Source of the DNA: Pseudomonadota bacterium
Lineage (GTDB): Bacteria; Pseudomonadota; Gammaproteobacteria; Pseudomonadales; Halieaceae
Length of the DNA: 34,688 bases
Reading direction: 5' to 3'
NCBI GenBank assembly: GCA_015222725.1
Contig: JADFVW010000151.1
Coordinates: forward strand, 1-34,688
Part shown: piece after piece, positions 9,056 through 17,736 of the stretch
How positions within the stretch are numbered: the first letter of the stretch is position 1
Layout: every line of letters starts with the position of its first letter
The notes under the pieces: generated by a model
What the model was told of the DNA's origin: nothing
The model's database searches: none
Seen by the model: the letters and a program-made list of their open reading frames with translations, nothing else
Position numbers and translations under genes: made by a program

Positions 9056-11176
9056 TTGAACACTATGCAAACCATCGATGCCCTCGACTCTACCCTGCGG
9101 AACTATCTTAGCCCCGAACAGACCAACCACGTAAAACGCGCCTATTACTTCGCCGAGCAGGCCCATTATGGCCAGCTGCGACGCAGTGGTGAGCCCTATA
9201 TCACCCACCCATTAGCGGTGGCTGGTATCCTGGCCGACATGCACATGGACCACCAGAGCCTGATGGCGGCCATGTTGCACGATGTCATAGAAGATACCGG
9301 CATCGAAAAATCAGCTATCGGCAACCAGTTCGGCCCCACCGTCGCAGAACTGGTCGACGGTGTAAGCAAGCTGACCCAGATGGAGTTCGGCTCACTGGAA
9401 GAAAAGCAGGCCGAGAACTTCCAGAAAATGGCGCTGGCAATGGCCAGGGATATTCGTGTCATCCTGGTCAAGCTGGCAGACCGCCTCCACAATATGCGCA
9501 CCCTGGGGGTTCTCAAGCCCGAAAAGGCCCGGCGTATCGCTCGGGAAACTCTAGATATTTATGCACCCATAGCCATGCGCCTGGGCATGAATAACGTGCG
9601 TATGGAATTTGAGGACCTGGGTTTTGCCGCCCTCTACCCCATGCGTGCCCGGCGCATTGATGCCGCGCTGCGCAAGGCCAGGGGGCACCGCAACGAGCTG
9701 GTCGAAAAAATTGGCCACCAAATCGAAACAACGCTGGAGCAGGAGGGCCACCATGTCGAGATCGTAGGCCGCCAGAAGCACCTGTATAGCATTTACAAAA
9801 AAATGAAATCCAAGCGCAAGTCCTTCTCCGAGATCATGGACATATACGCTTTTCGGATCATCGTCGACTCGGTGGATACCTGCTACCGCGTGCTGGGCAG
9901 CATACACAGCCTGTATAAACCCGTTCCGGGGGAGTTCAAGGACTATATCGCCATCCCCAAGTCGAATGGCTACCAGTCGCTGCACACGGTGCTGATGGGA
10001 ATGCACGGTGTGCCCATAGAAATCCAGATTCGGACTCGGGATATGGAGGATATGGCCAACAATGGTATAGCCGCGCACTGGTTGTATAAAAGCGACGGCC
10101 AGAGTTCCAACGGCAGCCATGCGCGGGCGCGCCAATGGGTTCAGGGCCTGTTGGAGATGCAACAGCGTGCCGGTAACTCCCTGGAGTTTATCGAAAGCGT
10201 GAAGATCGACCTGTTCCCCGATGAAATCTACATTTTCACACCCAAGGGGCGAATCATGGAGCTACCCAAGGGCGCGACGGCGGTAGATTTTGCCTACTCC
10301 GTGCATACTGACGTCGGCAATAGCTGTGTCGCCTGTAGAATCAATCGCCGCCTGGCGCCCTTGTCCGAGACCCTGCAAAGCGGCCAGACCGTTGAAATTC
10401 TTACCGCCCAGGGTGCCCGTCCAAATCCCTCCTGGTTCAATTATGCCGTCACTGCCAAGGCCAGAACCAATATCCGCCACTACCTCAAACACCAGACCCG
10501 GGAGGACTCCATCACCCTGGGCAGGAAGCTGTTGGAAAAAGCACTACTCAGCCTTGACACCTCCCTGGAGCAGCTGCCCGAGGGGAAATTGCAGGACTAT
10601 CTCACCCTGCATAATTATGACGAGTTTGACGACCTGACGGCCGACATCGCCAGGGGTAACAAACTGCCCGCTATCACCGCCCAACAACTGACCAGCCAGG
10701 TGAGTGGCGATATGCTGCGGCGGGGCGAGGCTGAGCCGGTGGCCATTCGCGGTACCGAGGGCTTTATGGTCAGCTTCGCAAAATGCTGCCATCCTATTCC
10801 AGGCGACCCCATAGAGGGTTATCTCAGCTCAGAAAAAGGTATGGTGGTACACCGTGAGACCTGTAACAACCTGAACGATTTAAAAGAAAATCGCGAACGC
10901 CTGGTCGCCCTGCGCTGGGACGACGAGGTAGAGGGTGAATACGCTGTGGAACTACGCATCGAAGTTGAGAACAGGCGGGGCATGATCGCCACCCTGGCAA
11001 CCCGTATCAACAGCATGGGCGTGAATATTGAAAAAATTTCTACCGAAGACAAAGACTATCAGTTCACCTTTGTCGATCTGGAAATGATGGTAGAAGGCCG
11101 GGTCCATCTGGCCCGCATTATGAAGCGCCTGCGCATCATCAAGTCAGTACACCGGGTGCAGCGAGTTAAAAACTAG
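9056..11176 (+). CDS. spoT: Bifunctional (p)ppGpp synthetase/hydrolase SpoT
   Basis: A Rel/Spo protein of 706 residues. The hydrolase HD domain is intact: H51, H75-D76 and D142 match the known metal-ligand spacing. A synthetase domain follows (~230-350), with DIYAFRIIVDSVDTCY, GEFKDYIAIPKSNGYQSLHT and EIQIRTRDMEDMANNGIAAHW. Next come a TGS domain (~385-450, IYIFTPKGRIMELPKGATAVDFAY), a helical/Cys-containing region with FAKCCHPIPGDPIEGYLSS, and a C-terminal ACT domain. The start is uncertain. TTG 9056 has AAGGA 12 nt upstream; ATG 9065 lies 21 nt from it and would remove three residues. Between rpoZ and ridA, as in Pseudomonas. Confidence 0.95.
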   Translation: MNTMQTIDALDSTLRNYLSPEQTNHVKRAYYFAEQAHYGQLRRSGEPYITHPLAVAGILADMHMDHQSLMAAMLHDVIEDTGIEKSAIGNQFGPTVAELVDGVSKLTQMEFGSLEEKQAENFQKMALAMARDIRVILVKLADRLHNMRTLGVLKPEKARRIARETLDIYAPIAMRLGMNNVRMEFEDLGFAALYPMRARRIDAALRKARGHRNELVEKIGHQIETTLEQEGHHVEIVGRQKHLYSIYKKMKSKRKSFSEIMDIYAFRIIVDSVDTCYRVLGSIHSLYKPVPGEFKDYIAIPKSNGYQSLHTVLMGMHGVPIEIQIRTRDMEDMANNGIAAHWLYKSDGQSSNGSHARARQWVQGLLEMQQRAGNSLEFIESVKIDLFPDEIYIFTPKGRIMELPKGATAVDFAYSVHTDVGNSCVACRINRRLAPLSETLQSGQTVEILTAQGARPNPSWFNYAVTAKARTNIRHYLKHQTREDSITLGRKLLEKALLSLDTSLEQLPEGKLQDYLTLHNYDEFDDLTADIARGNKLPAITAQQLTSQVSGDMLRRGEAEPVAIRGTEGFMVSFAKCCHPIPGDPIEGYLSSEKGMVVHRETCNNLNDLKENRERLVALRWDDEVEGEYAVELRIEVENRRGMIATLATRINSMGVNIEKISTEDKDYQFTFVDLEMMVEGRVHLARIMKRLRIIKSVHRVQRVKN

Positions 11177-11200
11177 CGCACCCCCATTGTGGAGAGACCA

Positions 11201-11584
11201 ATGAGTAATCGAGCTGTCATATCATCACCCAACGCCCCCGAGGCGCTTGGTCCCTATTCGCAGGGCGTGAAGGTGGGCAACACAATATGGCTGTCTGGCC
11301 AGATACCCTTGGCCCCCGGCACCATGGAGCTGGTTGGAGGCGGCATAGGCGCCCAGGCCACCCAGGTATTTGAGAACCTGTCTGCGGTTGCAGCGGCGGC
11401 GGGCTGCACCCTGGACAATGCGGTTAAAATTAATATATCCCTGACCGACCTGAACGACTTTGCAGCGGTGAATGAGGTGATGGCAAGTTTCCTGCGCGAG
11501 CCCTATCCGGCCCGGGCCTGCGTGCAGGTAGCAGCGCTGCCAAAAGGTGCCTCTATTGAAGTAGAGGCCATCCTGGCCCGCTAG
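11201..11584 (+). CDS. ridA: RidA family reactive imine deaminase
   Basis: Hydrolyses reactive enamine/imine intermediates such as 2-aminoacrylate, protecting PLP enzymes. The protein is 127 residues with the family signature ARACVQVAALPKGASIEVEAIL, which includes the conserved substrate-binding Arg, and the N-terminal APEALGPYSQGVKVGN. I chose ATG 11201 because GGAGAG lies just upstream; the earlier GTG at 11189 overlaps that ribosome site. It lies 24 nt after spoT and 1 nt before oxyR, so it is probably co-transcribed with both. Confidence 0.94.
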   Translation: MSNRAVISSPNAPEALGPYSQGVKVGNTIWLSGQIPLAPGTMELVGGGIGAQATQVFENLSAVAAAAGCTLDNAVKINISLTDLNDFAAVNEVMASFLREPYPARACVQVAALPKGASIEVEAILAR

Positions 11585-11585
11585 A

Positions 11586-12485
11586 ATGACATTAACGGAG
11601 CTTCGCTACACCGTAGCCCTGTGTGAAACCGGGCACTTTCGCAAGGCGGCTGAACTGTGCAACGTCAGCCAGCCTACGCTCAGCATCGCCATCAAAAAGC
11701 TCGAGGAAGAGCTGGGTATCAGCCTGTTCGAGCGCTCCCGACTCAGGGTCAACACCACCGCCACGGGTACACGCTTCGTAGAGCAGGCAAAAACCGTGTT
11801 ACAGGAAGTCCGAAACCTCTCCGCCCTGGCGGAGGCCGGTAAGGACCCTCTGGGCGCAATGCTATCGGTGGGTGCGATTTTCACCGTGGGGCCCTACCTG
11901 TTTCCCCGCCTGGTCAATCGGCTACAGGCATTGGCCGCAGGCATGCCCCTATTCATAGAAGAGAGCTATACCGCCGTACTGCGAAAGAAGCTGGTCAGTG
12001 GTGAGTTGGATGCCATCTTCATCGCGCTGCCCTTTACCGAGCCCGATGTGGTCACCCGACCCGTTTACGAGGAACCCTTTGTGGTCCTATTGCCCAACGA
12101 CCACCCTTTGTCCAAAGAAAAGGCCATAGATCCGGCCAGCCTCGCGGCTTACCGCGTGCTGCTGCTGGGGGAAGGCCACTGCTTCAGGGATCAGGTGCTG
12201 GAGGCCTGCCCGGGGCTGGGAGAGGCGATTAGCGCTCGTTACAGTCAGGGTCAGGCGATGCTGGAGGGCAGTTCAATGGAAACCATGGCACATATGGTGG
12301 CCAGTGGGCTGGGCATAACCGTGCTACCCGAGTCTGCCGCCCAGCTTATGCAGTACGGGGAAAACACCCTGGTGGTGCGGCCATTCGCCGGAAAAGCGCC
12401 CACCCGCACCGTTGCTCTGGCCTGGCGGGCCAGCTTCCCCCGCCATCAGGTGATCGACCTTTTGACCGAAGCCCTGGAGGGGTAG
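11586..12485 (+). CDS. oxyR: Hydrogen peroxide-sensing LysR regulator OxyR
   Basis: A LysR-family activator of 299 residues with an N-terminal winged HTH (~2-60, HFRKAAELCNVSQPTLSIAIKKLEEELG) and a substrate-binding-like C-terminal domain. The sequence GEGHCFRDQVLEACPG places cysteines at residues 199 and 208, the same numbers as the redox-active pair of E. coli OxyR. This separates it from generic LysR proteins. The downstream GQAMLEGSSMETMAHMVASGLGITVLPESA also matches OxyR. It follows ridA by one base and precedes recG by 6 nt, the Pseudomonas-like oxyR-recG order. The H2O2-linked yaaA lies elsewhere in the window. Confidence 0.93.
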   Translation: MTLTELRYTVALCETGHFRKAAELCNVSQPTLSIAIKKLEEELGISLFERSRLRVNTTATGTRFVEQAKTVLQEVRNLSALAEAGKDPLGAMLSVGAIFTVGPYLFPRLVNRLQALAAGMPLFIEESYTAVLRKKLVSGELDAIFIALPFTEPDVVTRPVYEEPFVVLLPNDHPLSKEKAIDPASLAAYRVLLLGEGHCFRDQVLEACPGLGEAISARYSQGQAMLEGSSMETMAHMVASGLGITVLPESAAQLMQYGENTLVVRPFAGKAPTRTVALAWRASFPRHQVIDLLTEALEG

Positions 12486-12491
12486 GTCGGG

Positions 12492-14558
12492 ATGACAGGC
12501 ATAGCCGCCATCTCGGTACGCGAGCTGCGAGGGGTAGGACCCAAGCTGGCGGAAAAACTCGCGGACTACGGCATTCGCGAGATTGAGGATCTGCTTTTCC
12601 ACCTGCCTCTGCGCTACCAGGACAGAACCCGGGTCACGCCAATTGCCGCGGCCAGGGAGGGTGTAGACCTCGTCCTCGAGGGCGAGGTCAAGGTCTCCGA
12701 TATAGTCTACGGTAAACGGCGCAGCCTGGTGGCCAGAATCCAGGATGGCAGTGGCACCCTGACGCTGCGATTCTTTCATTTCTCAGCAGCACAGAAAAAT
12801 AATCTTCGCCCCGGCACGCGACTGCGATGTTTCGGTCAAGTCAGGCGCGGGGGCAATGGCCTGGAAATGTATCACCCTGAGTACCGACAAATAGAGACAA
12901 CAGATCGGGAACTGGATGAAACACTGACCCCCATCTATCCCACCACCGCGGGAATCGGCCAGAACCAGTGGCGCAATCTGTGCCGTCAAGCCATCGTTTA
13001 TTTAAAGCGCGATCAGCCGCGAGAATTACTGCCGGTTACCAAGTACCAGGCGATGGGGCTGACAGATGCCCTTATCTACCTACACTCCCCGCCCCCGAAT
13101 GCGGCCCTGGAGCTACTGCGAGAGGGGGCTCACCCCGCACAATTACAACTGGCTCTGGAAGAACTGGTCGCCCACAATCTCTCCCTGCACCGGCTGCGAC
13201 AACAGCACCAGCGCGAGGGAGCACCCGCCTTAAGCGCCAGCCCCGAAGCCCTTATGCCACTCCTGGCCAATCTGGGGTTTGAATTGACCGCGGCCCAGCA
13301 AAGGGTGGCGGCAGAAATTGCCAAAGACCTGGCTCAGCCCTGGCCCATGCTGCGTCTGTTACAGGGAGATGTTGGCTCAGGCAAAACTGTTATCGCTGCC
13401 TGCGCTGCTCTGCAGGCCATTGCCAATGGCTACCAAGTGGCCATTATGGCGCCCACAGAAATTCTCGCGGAGCAACATTGGCGCAGCTTTTCATCCTGGT
13501 TTGAACCACTTGGCATTCAAATCGATTGGCTGACCGGCCGCCTCAAGGGTAAGAAGCGCAAACAGACAAGCGAACGTATTGCGGCGGGAGAAACAGCTCT
13601 GGTGGTTGGCACCCATGCGCTCTTTCAGGACGACGTCGAATTCGCCAAATTGGGTCTGGTTATCGTTGATGAGCAGCACCGCTTCGGCGTGCACCAGCGA
13701 CTCGCACTCACTGAAAAAACCAGGCCAGAGCTGGGCCGGGCACATCAGCTGGTCATGACAGCCACACCCATTCCCCGCACCTTGTCGATGGTCGCCTACG
13801 CCGACCTGGATTGTTCGATCATCGATGAATTGCCACCGGGTCGTCTACCGGTCAGCACCGTCCTGATAGACAGCAATCGCCGGGACCAGGTTGTTGAGCG
13901 AGTTGCCAATGCCTGCGGCGAAGGCCGCCAGGCCTATTGGGTATGCACCCTGATCGAGGAGAGCGACCTACTACAGGCCCAGGCCGCTGAGGCGGTGGCC
14001 GCGCAACTTCGCGAGCAACTGCCGCAGCTGGAAATTGGCCTGATTCACGGGCGCATGAAACCGCTTGAGAAAGAGGCAGCAATGGCTGCCTTCAAGGCGG
14101 GCAATACAGCTCTTCTGGTGGCTACCACGGTCATCGAGGTGGGCGTAGATGTACCCAACGCCAGCCTGATGATTATCGAAAATCCGGAACGGTTGGGGCT
14201 GGCTCAGCTGCACCAGTTGCGCGGCAGGGTGGGAAGAGGCAGCGCCGCCAGCCATTGTGTACTGTTGTATCAAACACCCCTGTCTGCCAACGGCAAAGCG
14301 CGCCTGACGGTACTGCGGGAGAGCTCGGACGGCTTTGTTATCGCCGAGAAGGACCTGCAGCTGCGTGGCCCCGGCGAGGTTCTGGGCACCCGGCAGACCG
14401 GGTTGATGGAGTTTCGAGTGGCGCAGTTGCCGGCCCATGCGCACCTGCTGGATCAGGTGCAGGTGGTTGCCAGCAACATTATCGATGCGCATCCGGAGTT
14501 GCTGGAGCCACTGATTAAGCGCTGGACTGGATCGAGCTCTGAATTTGCCAAGGTGTAG
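12492..14558 (+). CDS. recG: ATP-dependent DNA helicase RecG
   Basis: Branched-DNA translocase that remodels stalled forks, Holliday junctions and R-loops. At 688 residues it is full length. The N-terminal wedge/OB domain includes LRGVGPKLAEKLADYGI and DLLFHLPLRYQDRTRV. Walker A GDVGSGKT has its Lys near residue 298. Walker B is VIVDEQHRFGVHQR, then TATPIPRTL, and the C-terminal helicase lobe has HGRMKPLEKEAAMAAF, ATTVIEVGVDVPNA and LHQLRGRVGRG. The TRG-like motif follows (LRGPGEVLGTRQTG). It starts 6 nt after oxyR and ends next to the second pair of conserved-loop hairpins. Confidence 0.97.
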   Translation: MTGIAAISVRELRGVGPKLAEKLADYGIREIEDLLFHLPLRYQDRTRVTPIAAAREGVDLVLEGEVKVSDIVYGKRRSLVARIQDGSGTLTLRFFHFSAAQKNNLRPGTRLRCFGQVRRGGNGLEMYHPEYRQIETTDRELDETLTPIYPTTAGIGQNQWRNLCRQAIVYLKRDQPRELLPVTKYQAMGLTDALIYLHSPPPNAALELLREGAHPAQLQLALEELVAHNLSLHRLRQQHQREGAPALSASPEALMPLLANLGFELTAAQQRVAAEIAKDLAQPWPMLRLLQGDVGSGKTVIAACAALQAIANGYQVAIMAPTEILAEQHWRSFSSWFEPLGIQIDWLTGRLKGKKRKQTSERIAAGETALVVGTHALFQDDVEFAKLGLVIVDEQHRFGVHQRLALTEKTRPELGRAHQLVMTATPIPRTLSMVAYADLDCSIIDELPPGRLPVSTVLIDSNRRDQVVERVANACGEGRQAYWVCTLIEESDLLQAQAAEAVAAQLREQLPQLEIGLIHGRMKPLEKEAAMAAFKAGNTALLVATTVIEVGVDVPNASLMIIENPERLGLAQLHQLRGRVGRGSAASHCVLLYQTPLSANGKARLTVLRESSDGFVIAEKDLQLRGPGEVLGTRQTGLMEFRVAQLPAHAHLLDQVQVVASNIIDAHPELLEPLIKRWTGSSSEFAKV

Positions 14559-14572
14559 TTGGAGTATTCCCG

Positions 14573-14646
14573 CTTCTCTGCCTCTGTTAGCACCTCTCTC
14601 AGTTGGAACCCCACGCCTTTGAGAGGGCTTAACCAAGGCAGAAAAG
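14573..14646 (+). repeat. Conserved-loop hairpin 3 (core on + strand), 3' of recG
   Basis: Two 29-nt arms (14573-14601 and 14618-14646) flank the same 16-nt core GTTGGAACCCCACGCC (14602-14617). 21 of 29 positions pair, positions 27 and 28 are mismatched and 29 is paired: the same geometry as the crc/rph copies but an unrelated stem sequence. It begins 14 nt after the recG stop, with the core in the recG sense. Confidence 0.85.
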
Positions 14647-14690
14647 CTACCATAGCCGTAACATCACTGCCGAATTTTTCCTCGAAAATA

Positions 14691-14764
14691 GCTGTGCGGT
14701 GTGCATGGGCCTGCTCACGGGCGTGGGGTTCCAACCAAGAGTAGGCCCATGCACACCGCGCAGC
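14691..14764 (-). repeat. Conserved-loop hairpin 4 (core on - strand), 3' of the DUF1415 gene
   Basis: Arms 14691-14719 and 14736-14764 pair at 25 of 29 positions and enclose the reverse complement of the 16-nt core (14720-14735). Positions 27 and 28 are again mismatched and 29 is paired. It lies 31 nt after the stop of the DUF1415 gene, with the core in that gene's sense. Between hairpins 3 and 4 are 44 nt in which I see nothing recognisable. Confidence 0.88.
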
Positions 14765-14795
14765 GGGATTTGCCGACCATAATCGAGAGCTGCAG

Positions 14796-15359
14796 TTATT
14801 GACTAAGCAATTGCTGCCAGCGAGACTTGAGTTCGCTAGAGCCAATCTTCTCCAGAGTCTTGATATTATCCCCGGGAATCGTTTCAGGGCTGGGATGGTC
14901 CCGCAGTACACGCTCCATCATATCCTCGCGCAACAGGTGGATAGCAGGGTAGGGCGCACGGTTACTGTAGTGGCTAGCGGCGTCTGGCAGCTCCCCTTCA
15001 AACACATAGTCGGGGTGAAAGCTGGCCAGCTGAATCAGGCCTTCCAGCCCCGCCAGGGCCAATAATTCCTCCGCTTCGGCCAGGAAGTCCAGGTACTCCT
15101 CGAAGGACTGCAGGGCATCGGGAAATACTAACAGAGTGGTGGCGATCTCCTGTTCCGGGCTGGACTGCAGGGTGTCCAGCTCCTGCAGAAATGCACGCTG
15201 CAACCCCTCCCACTCAACATCCCGGCATATTTCAATACGCAGCTGATTCGCCGAGGGCGAGTCCAATGCCACAAAGGGCCGGGCAAAGGGGCATAGGTTC
15301 AGCCCGACGACAAAGGTCTCAAGCCAGGCCCGAACCTGTTTTTCTACGCGATCGGGCAT
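14796..15359 (-). CDS. DUF1415 family protein
   Basis: A cytoplasmic protein of 187 residues with the DUF1415 hallmarks: NLCPFARPFV near residue 20, TTLLVFPDAL near 78, and IQLASFHPDYVFEG with the NRAPYPAIHLLRE run near 110-145. The family is widespread in proteobacteria and has no established function; the conserved Cys, His and Arg residues hint at an enzyme, but that is inference. It starts 5 nt downstream of the rubredoxin-reductase gene on the same strand, so the two are probably one transcript. It ends beside conserved-loop hairpin 4. Confidence 0.85.
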   Translation of the reverse strand: MPDRVEKQVRAWLETFVVGLNLCPFARPFVALDSPSANQLRIEICRDVEWEGLQRAFLQELDTLQSSPEQEIATTLLVFPDALQSFEEYLDFLAEAEELLALAGLEGLIQLASFHPDYVFEGELPDAASHYSNRAPYPAIHLLREDMMERVLRDHPSPETIPGDNIKTLEKIGSSELKSRWQQLLSQ

Positions 15360-15364
15360 GGGCG

Positions 15365-16735
15365 TCAGGCCATAATGGCGGGAAGCAACTTCTGTAGGGC
15401 CATCTTTTCTTTGGTGGCGTCACCGGTCAGGGCAAAACCGAGCAGCTTACCACTGGAGTTCCTAAATTCGCCCTTCACATTGCGACCATCGACTGTCATC
15501 TCCCACTCGCCCTCGGCCCCCATGGCGGGGGGTGCCACCACAACCGGGCAGGCCGGTGTTTTAATGGACACGGGCATCGCGGGGTAGACAACTTCTGTGG
15601 GCTCCCCGGAGAGCGTCTTGGCCAGCGCCCTGACTGCGGCCATCAGCGGCGCCACATAAACGAGTACGTGACCGCTTACTTCGGCGCAATCTCCCATGGC
15701 ATATACATTGTTGGCACTGGTTTCAAGCAGGCGGTTGGTGACGACGCCCCGGTTTGTCTCTATCCCGGAGGCCTGTGCGATGGCAATCTGAGGACGTACC
15801 CCCACGGCGGAAAGCACCAGGTCTGCGCTGATTGTCTCGCCATTATTCAGGCTGACAACAACGCCCCCTTCAGCTTTATTCACGGCGGTCACCAGGGGGC
15901 CAAAATGGAATTTTGCTCCCTTCTCTTCCAGCGCAGATTGCACCGCTTTACCGGCGGCCTCGGGAAGGAGTGTGGGCAAGCAATACGCAAGCGGGTCGAC
16001 CGTCTCAATTTCAAAGCCGCCATTAAGCAGGTCATTGGTAAACTCACAGCCAATCAAGCCGCCGCCAATAATACATATTTTTTTCACCTCGCCGGTCTTG
16101 ATAGCCGTGCGGAAATCAGCATAGTCCAGCAAATCATTAACCGTATACACCGAGTCCAAGCCGTCACCCTCTATGGGAGGGCGAATAACATCTGCGCCCA
16201 CAGCCAAAACAAGTTTGCCGTAGTGAACAGCGGTTTGACTGTCACCCAGGTGAATTAATTGCTGTGCGGTATCAATTTCGCTGACCCTGGTCATCGTCCA
16301 GACACTGGCCTTGAGGTTCTCTCCCATGGCGCCGGCATCCACTTGGCCGAGGTCATCTGCCGAGAGATCCTTGGTGTAGCCCGTGGAGAGCATGGGCTTG
16401 GAATAAGAGCGCCCATCGTCGGAAGTAATCAATATAAGAGGTGTTTCGCTGTCGTGCTTGCGAAACTCCCTGGCCAGGCCATAACCGGCCAGGCCTGTCC
16501 CTATGATAACAACAGGGGCATGAACCTTATCTACAGCGGGCTCCTCGTGGTGTGGCGTCTCGTCAACCGGCCCTTGCTCTATCAGCTCAAAATCTTCCTT
16601 GCCAACACCGCAATCCGGGCATAACCAGTCTTGGGGAACATCTTCCCACCGAGTACCCGGGGCGATGCCGTCATCGGGCCAACCCAGCTTTTCGTCATAA
16701 ACCAGGCCACATACAATACATTCCCACTTGCTCAT
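15365..16735 (-). CDS. Rubredoxin-rubredoxin reductase fusion protein
   Basis: One chain of 456 residues joins an iron rubredoxin to an FAD/NAD(P)H reductase. The N-terminal ~54 residues hold Cys6, Cys9, Cys39 and Cys42 in CxxCG and CPxCG knuckles. A linker of ~18 residues follows. The reductase has the FAD motif [12 protein letters not shown] (Gly79, 81, 84), an NAD(P) motif [12 protein letters not shown] near 220 and a second FAD-contacting motif YAMGDCAEV near 360. The closest families are RubB/AlkT-type reductases. These pass electrons to rubredoxin and on to alkane monooxygenase or to O2/peroxide-reducing proteins; no such partner lies here. In Pseudomonas rubA1-rubA2-rubB occupy this neighbourhood as separate genes. 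Confidence 0.9.
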   Translation of the reverse strand: MSKWECIVCGLVYDEKLGWPDDGIAPGTRWEDVPQDWLCPDCGVGKEDFELIEQGPVDETPHHEEPAVDKVHAPVVIIGTGLAGYGLAREFRKHDSETPLILITSDDGRSYSKPMLSTGYTKDLSADDLGQVDAGAMGENLKASVWTMTRVSEIDTAQQLIHLGDSQTAVHYGKLVLAVGADVIRPPIEGDGLDSVYTVNDLLDYADFRTAIKTGEVKKICIIGGGLIGCEFTNDLLNGGFEIETVDPLAYCLPTLLPEAAGKAVQSALEEKGAKFHFGPLVTAVNKAEGGVVVSLNNGETISADLVLSAVGVRPQIAIAQASGIETNRGVVTNRLLETSANNVYAMGDCAEVSGHVLVYVAPLMAAVRALAKTLSGEPTEVVYPAMPVSIKTPACPVVVAPPAMGAEGEWEMTVDGRNVKGEFRNSSGKLLGFALTGDATKEKMALQKLLPAIMA

Positions 16736-16899
16736 GCTTTTTACTCGCTTTAAAGTAGTTCCATTTTTAGACGCATCACTATAGGGCTGTACGAAAATTG
16801 TGCAAGGGTTTTATGGCCCCGGCCTGGTCGGCGCCCACTACCCAACAGTGGCACACTTAACACTGTAAGTTTAGTGCCAAAACAGTAAGCTAGGGCCCA
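16736..16899. promoter_or_regulatory. Divergent intergenic region, rubredoxin reductase / UbiA-like
   Basis: These 164 bp separate two divergent genes and must hold both promoters. Around 16851-16880 an imperfect dyad runs from TGGCAC to GTGCCA, a possible operator. I see no convincing -35/-10 pair on either strand. Confidence 0.3.
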
Positions 16900-17736
16900 A
16901 TGCCAACAAAACTAAATGCCCTTTTGCAGCTTACCCTTCACGGAAAGCCTATCGCCGCACTTCTCCTGCTGTGGCCCACATTAGCGGCCCTGTGGATTGC
17001 AGGCGAGGGCTCCCCCAAAGCTGGGTTACTGGCCCTTTTCCTCGCACTGGCCTTTCTCATCTACTGCGCGGACAGTGTTATCAATACCCCATCACCACGG
17101 GGAACGAACCCGAAGAGGGGAGCGCTTGGCAGTAATGAGTCGGTGGCGCTGCTCGCCGCATTCTGCCTTGCGGCCTTCCTCCTTTTGCTGCCTACCAACA
17201 CGCTGACAATTACAGTGTCTCTGGGGGGCGTAGTAGTCGCCGCGCTCTATTCGCTGGCCAAACGCTATACCAGTCTGGCAGCGCTTATATCCGGCGCTGC
17301 ACTATCTTTCGGTGTTCCCATGGCATTTGCCGCTCAGCGCAACGACCTTCCCCCAGCTCTCTGGCTGCTGTTCCTGGGCAGCCTGTTATGGGCCGTGGCC
17401 TATGACATCCAGCGCGGGATGGCCAGCCGCGAGCAGGACTTGAAACGTGGCAAAAGAACAACCGCTATCCTGCTGGGCGATGCCGATCGGATGATCATTG
17501 CTACGCTTCAGGCTATATGCCTGTTCGCGCTGTTTATGGCAGGCCGGCGCTTCGAGCTGGGTCTCTTTTATACGGGCGCCCTCGCCATCGCCGCTGCCAT
17601 GTTCATTTATCAGCAGCGGCTCATCGGAGGGGGCCAGCCCACGGCCTACCTGAAGGCCTTCCGGCACAATAACTGGGTTGGCATGGTGATCTTCGCGGGG
17701 ATTATTCTGCACTACCACTTTGCCAGCATTCAATAG
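16900..17736 (+). CDS. UbiA-family membrane protein lacking the aspartate motifs
   Basis: The 278-residue polytopic protein (7-9 hydrophobic segments) starts like 4-hydroxybenzoate octaprenyltransferase: HGKPIAALLLLWPTLAALWIA. Both Mg-diphosphate motifs are broken. Where UbiA has NDxxDxxxD, this protein has N62-T-P-S-P-R-G-T-N70, with all three Asp absent and a few residues missing. The second motif, DREDD in the family, is S176-R-E-Q-D180, though the surrounding GMASREQDLKRGKRTTAILLG is otherwise well kept. The frame stays open and homology continues on both sides, so it is not a simple frameshift. It may be a non-catalytic or re-purposed paralogue. No ubiC is adjacent. It overlaps the next gene by 17 nt. 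Confidence 0.75.
   Translation: MPTKLNALLQLTLHGKPIAALLLLWPTLAALWIAGEGSPKAGLLALFLALAFLIYCADSVINTPSPRGTNPKRGALGSNESVALLAAFCLAAFLLLLPTNTLTITVSLGGVVVAALYSLAKRYTSLAALISGAALSFGVPMAFAAQRNDLPPALWLLFLGSLLWAVAYDIQRGMASREQDLKRGKRTTAILLGDADRMIIATLQAICLFALFMAGRRFELGLFYTGALAIAAAMFIYQQRLIGGGQPTAYLKAFRHNNWVGMVIFAGIILHYHFASIQ

Noticed and set aside
14782-14793. 12-mer ATCGAGAGCTGC shared with the arm of hairpin 2 (6236-6247)
   Set aside because: Some tens of 12-mer matches are expected by chance in 35 kb, and this one lies outside hairpin 4, so it is not evidence for stem homology.
17086-17140. Frameshift explaining the lost UbiA motif
   Set aside because: The +1 frame gives a basic stretch without NDxxD, and family-like sequence continues in the original frame on both sides; the second motif is also altered in frame.
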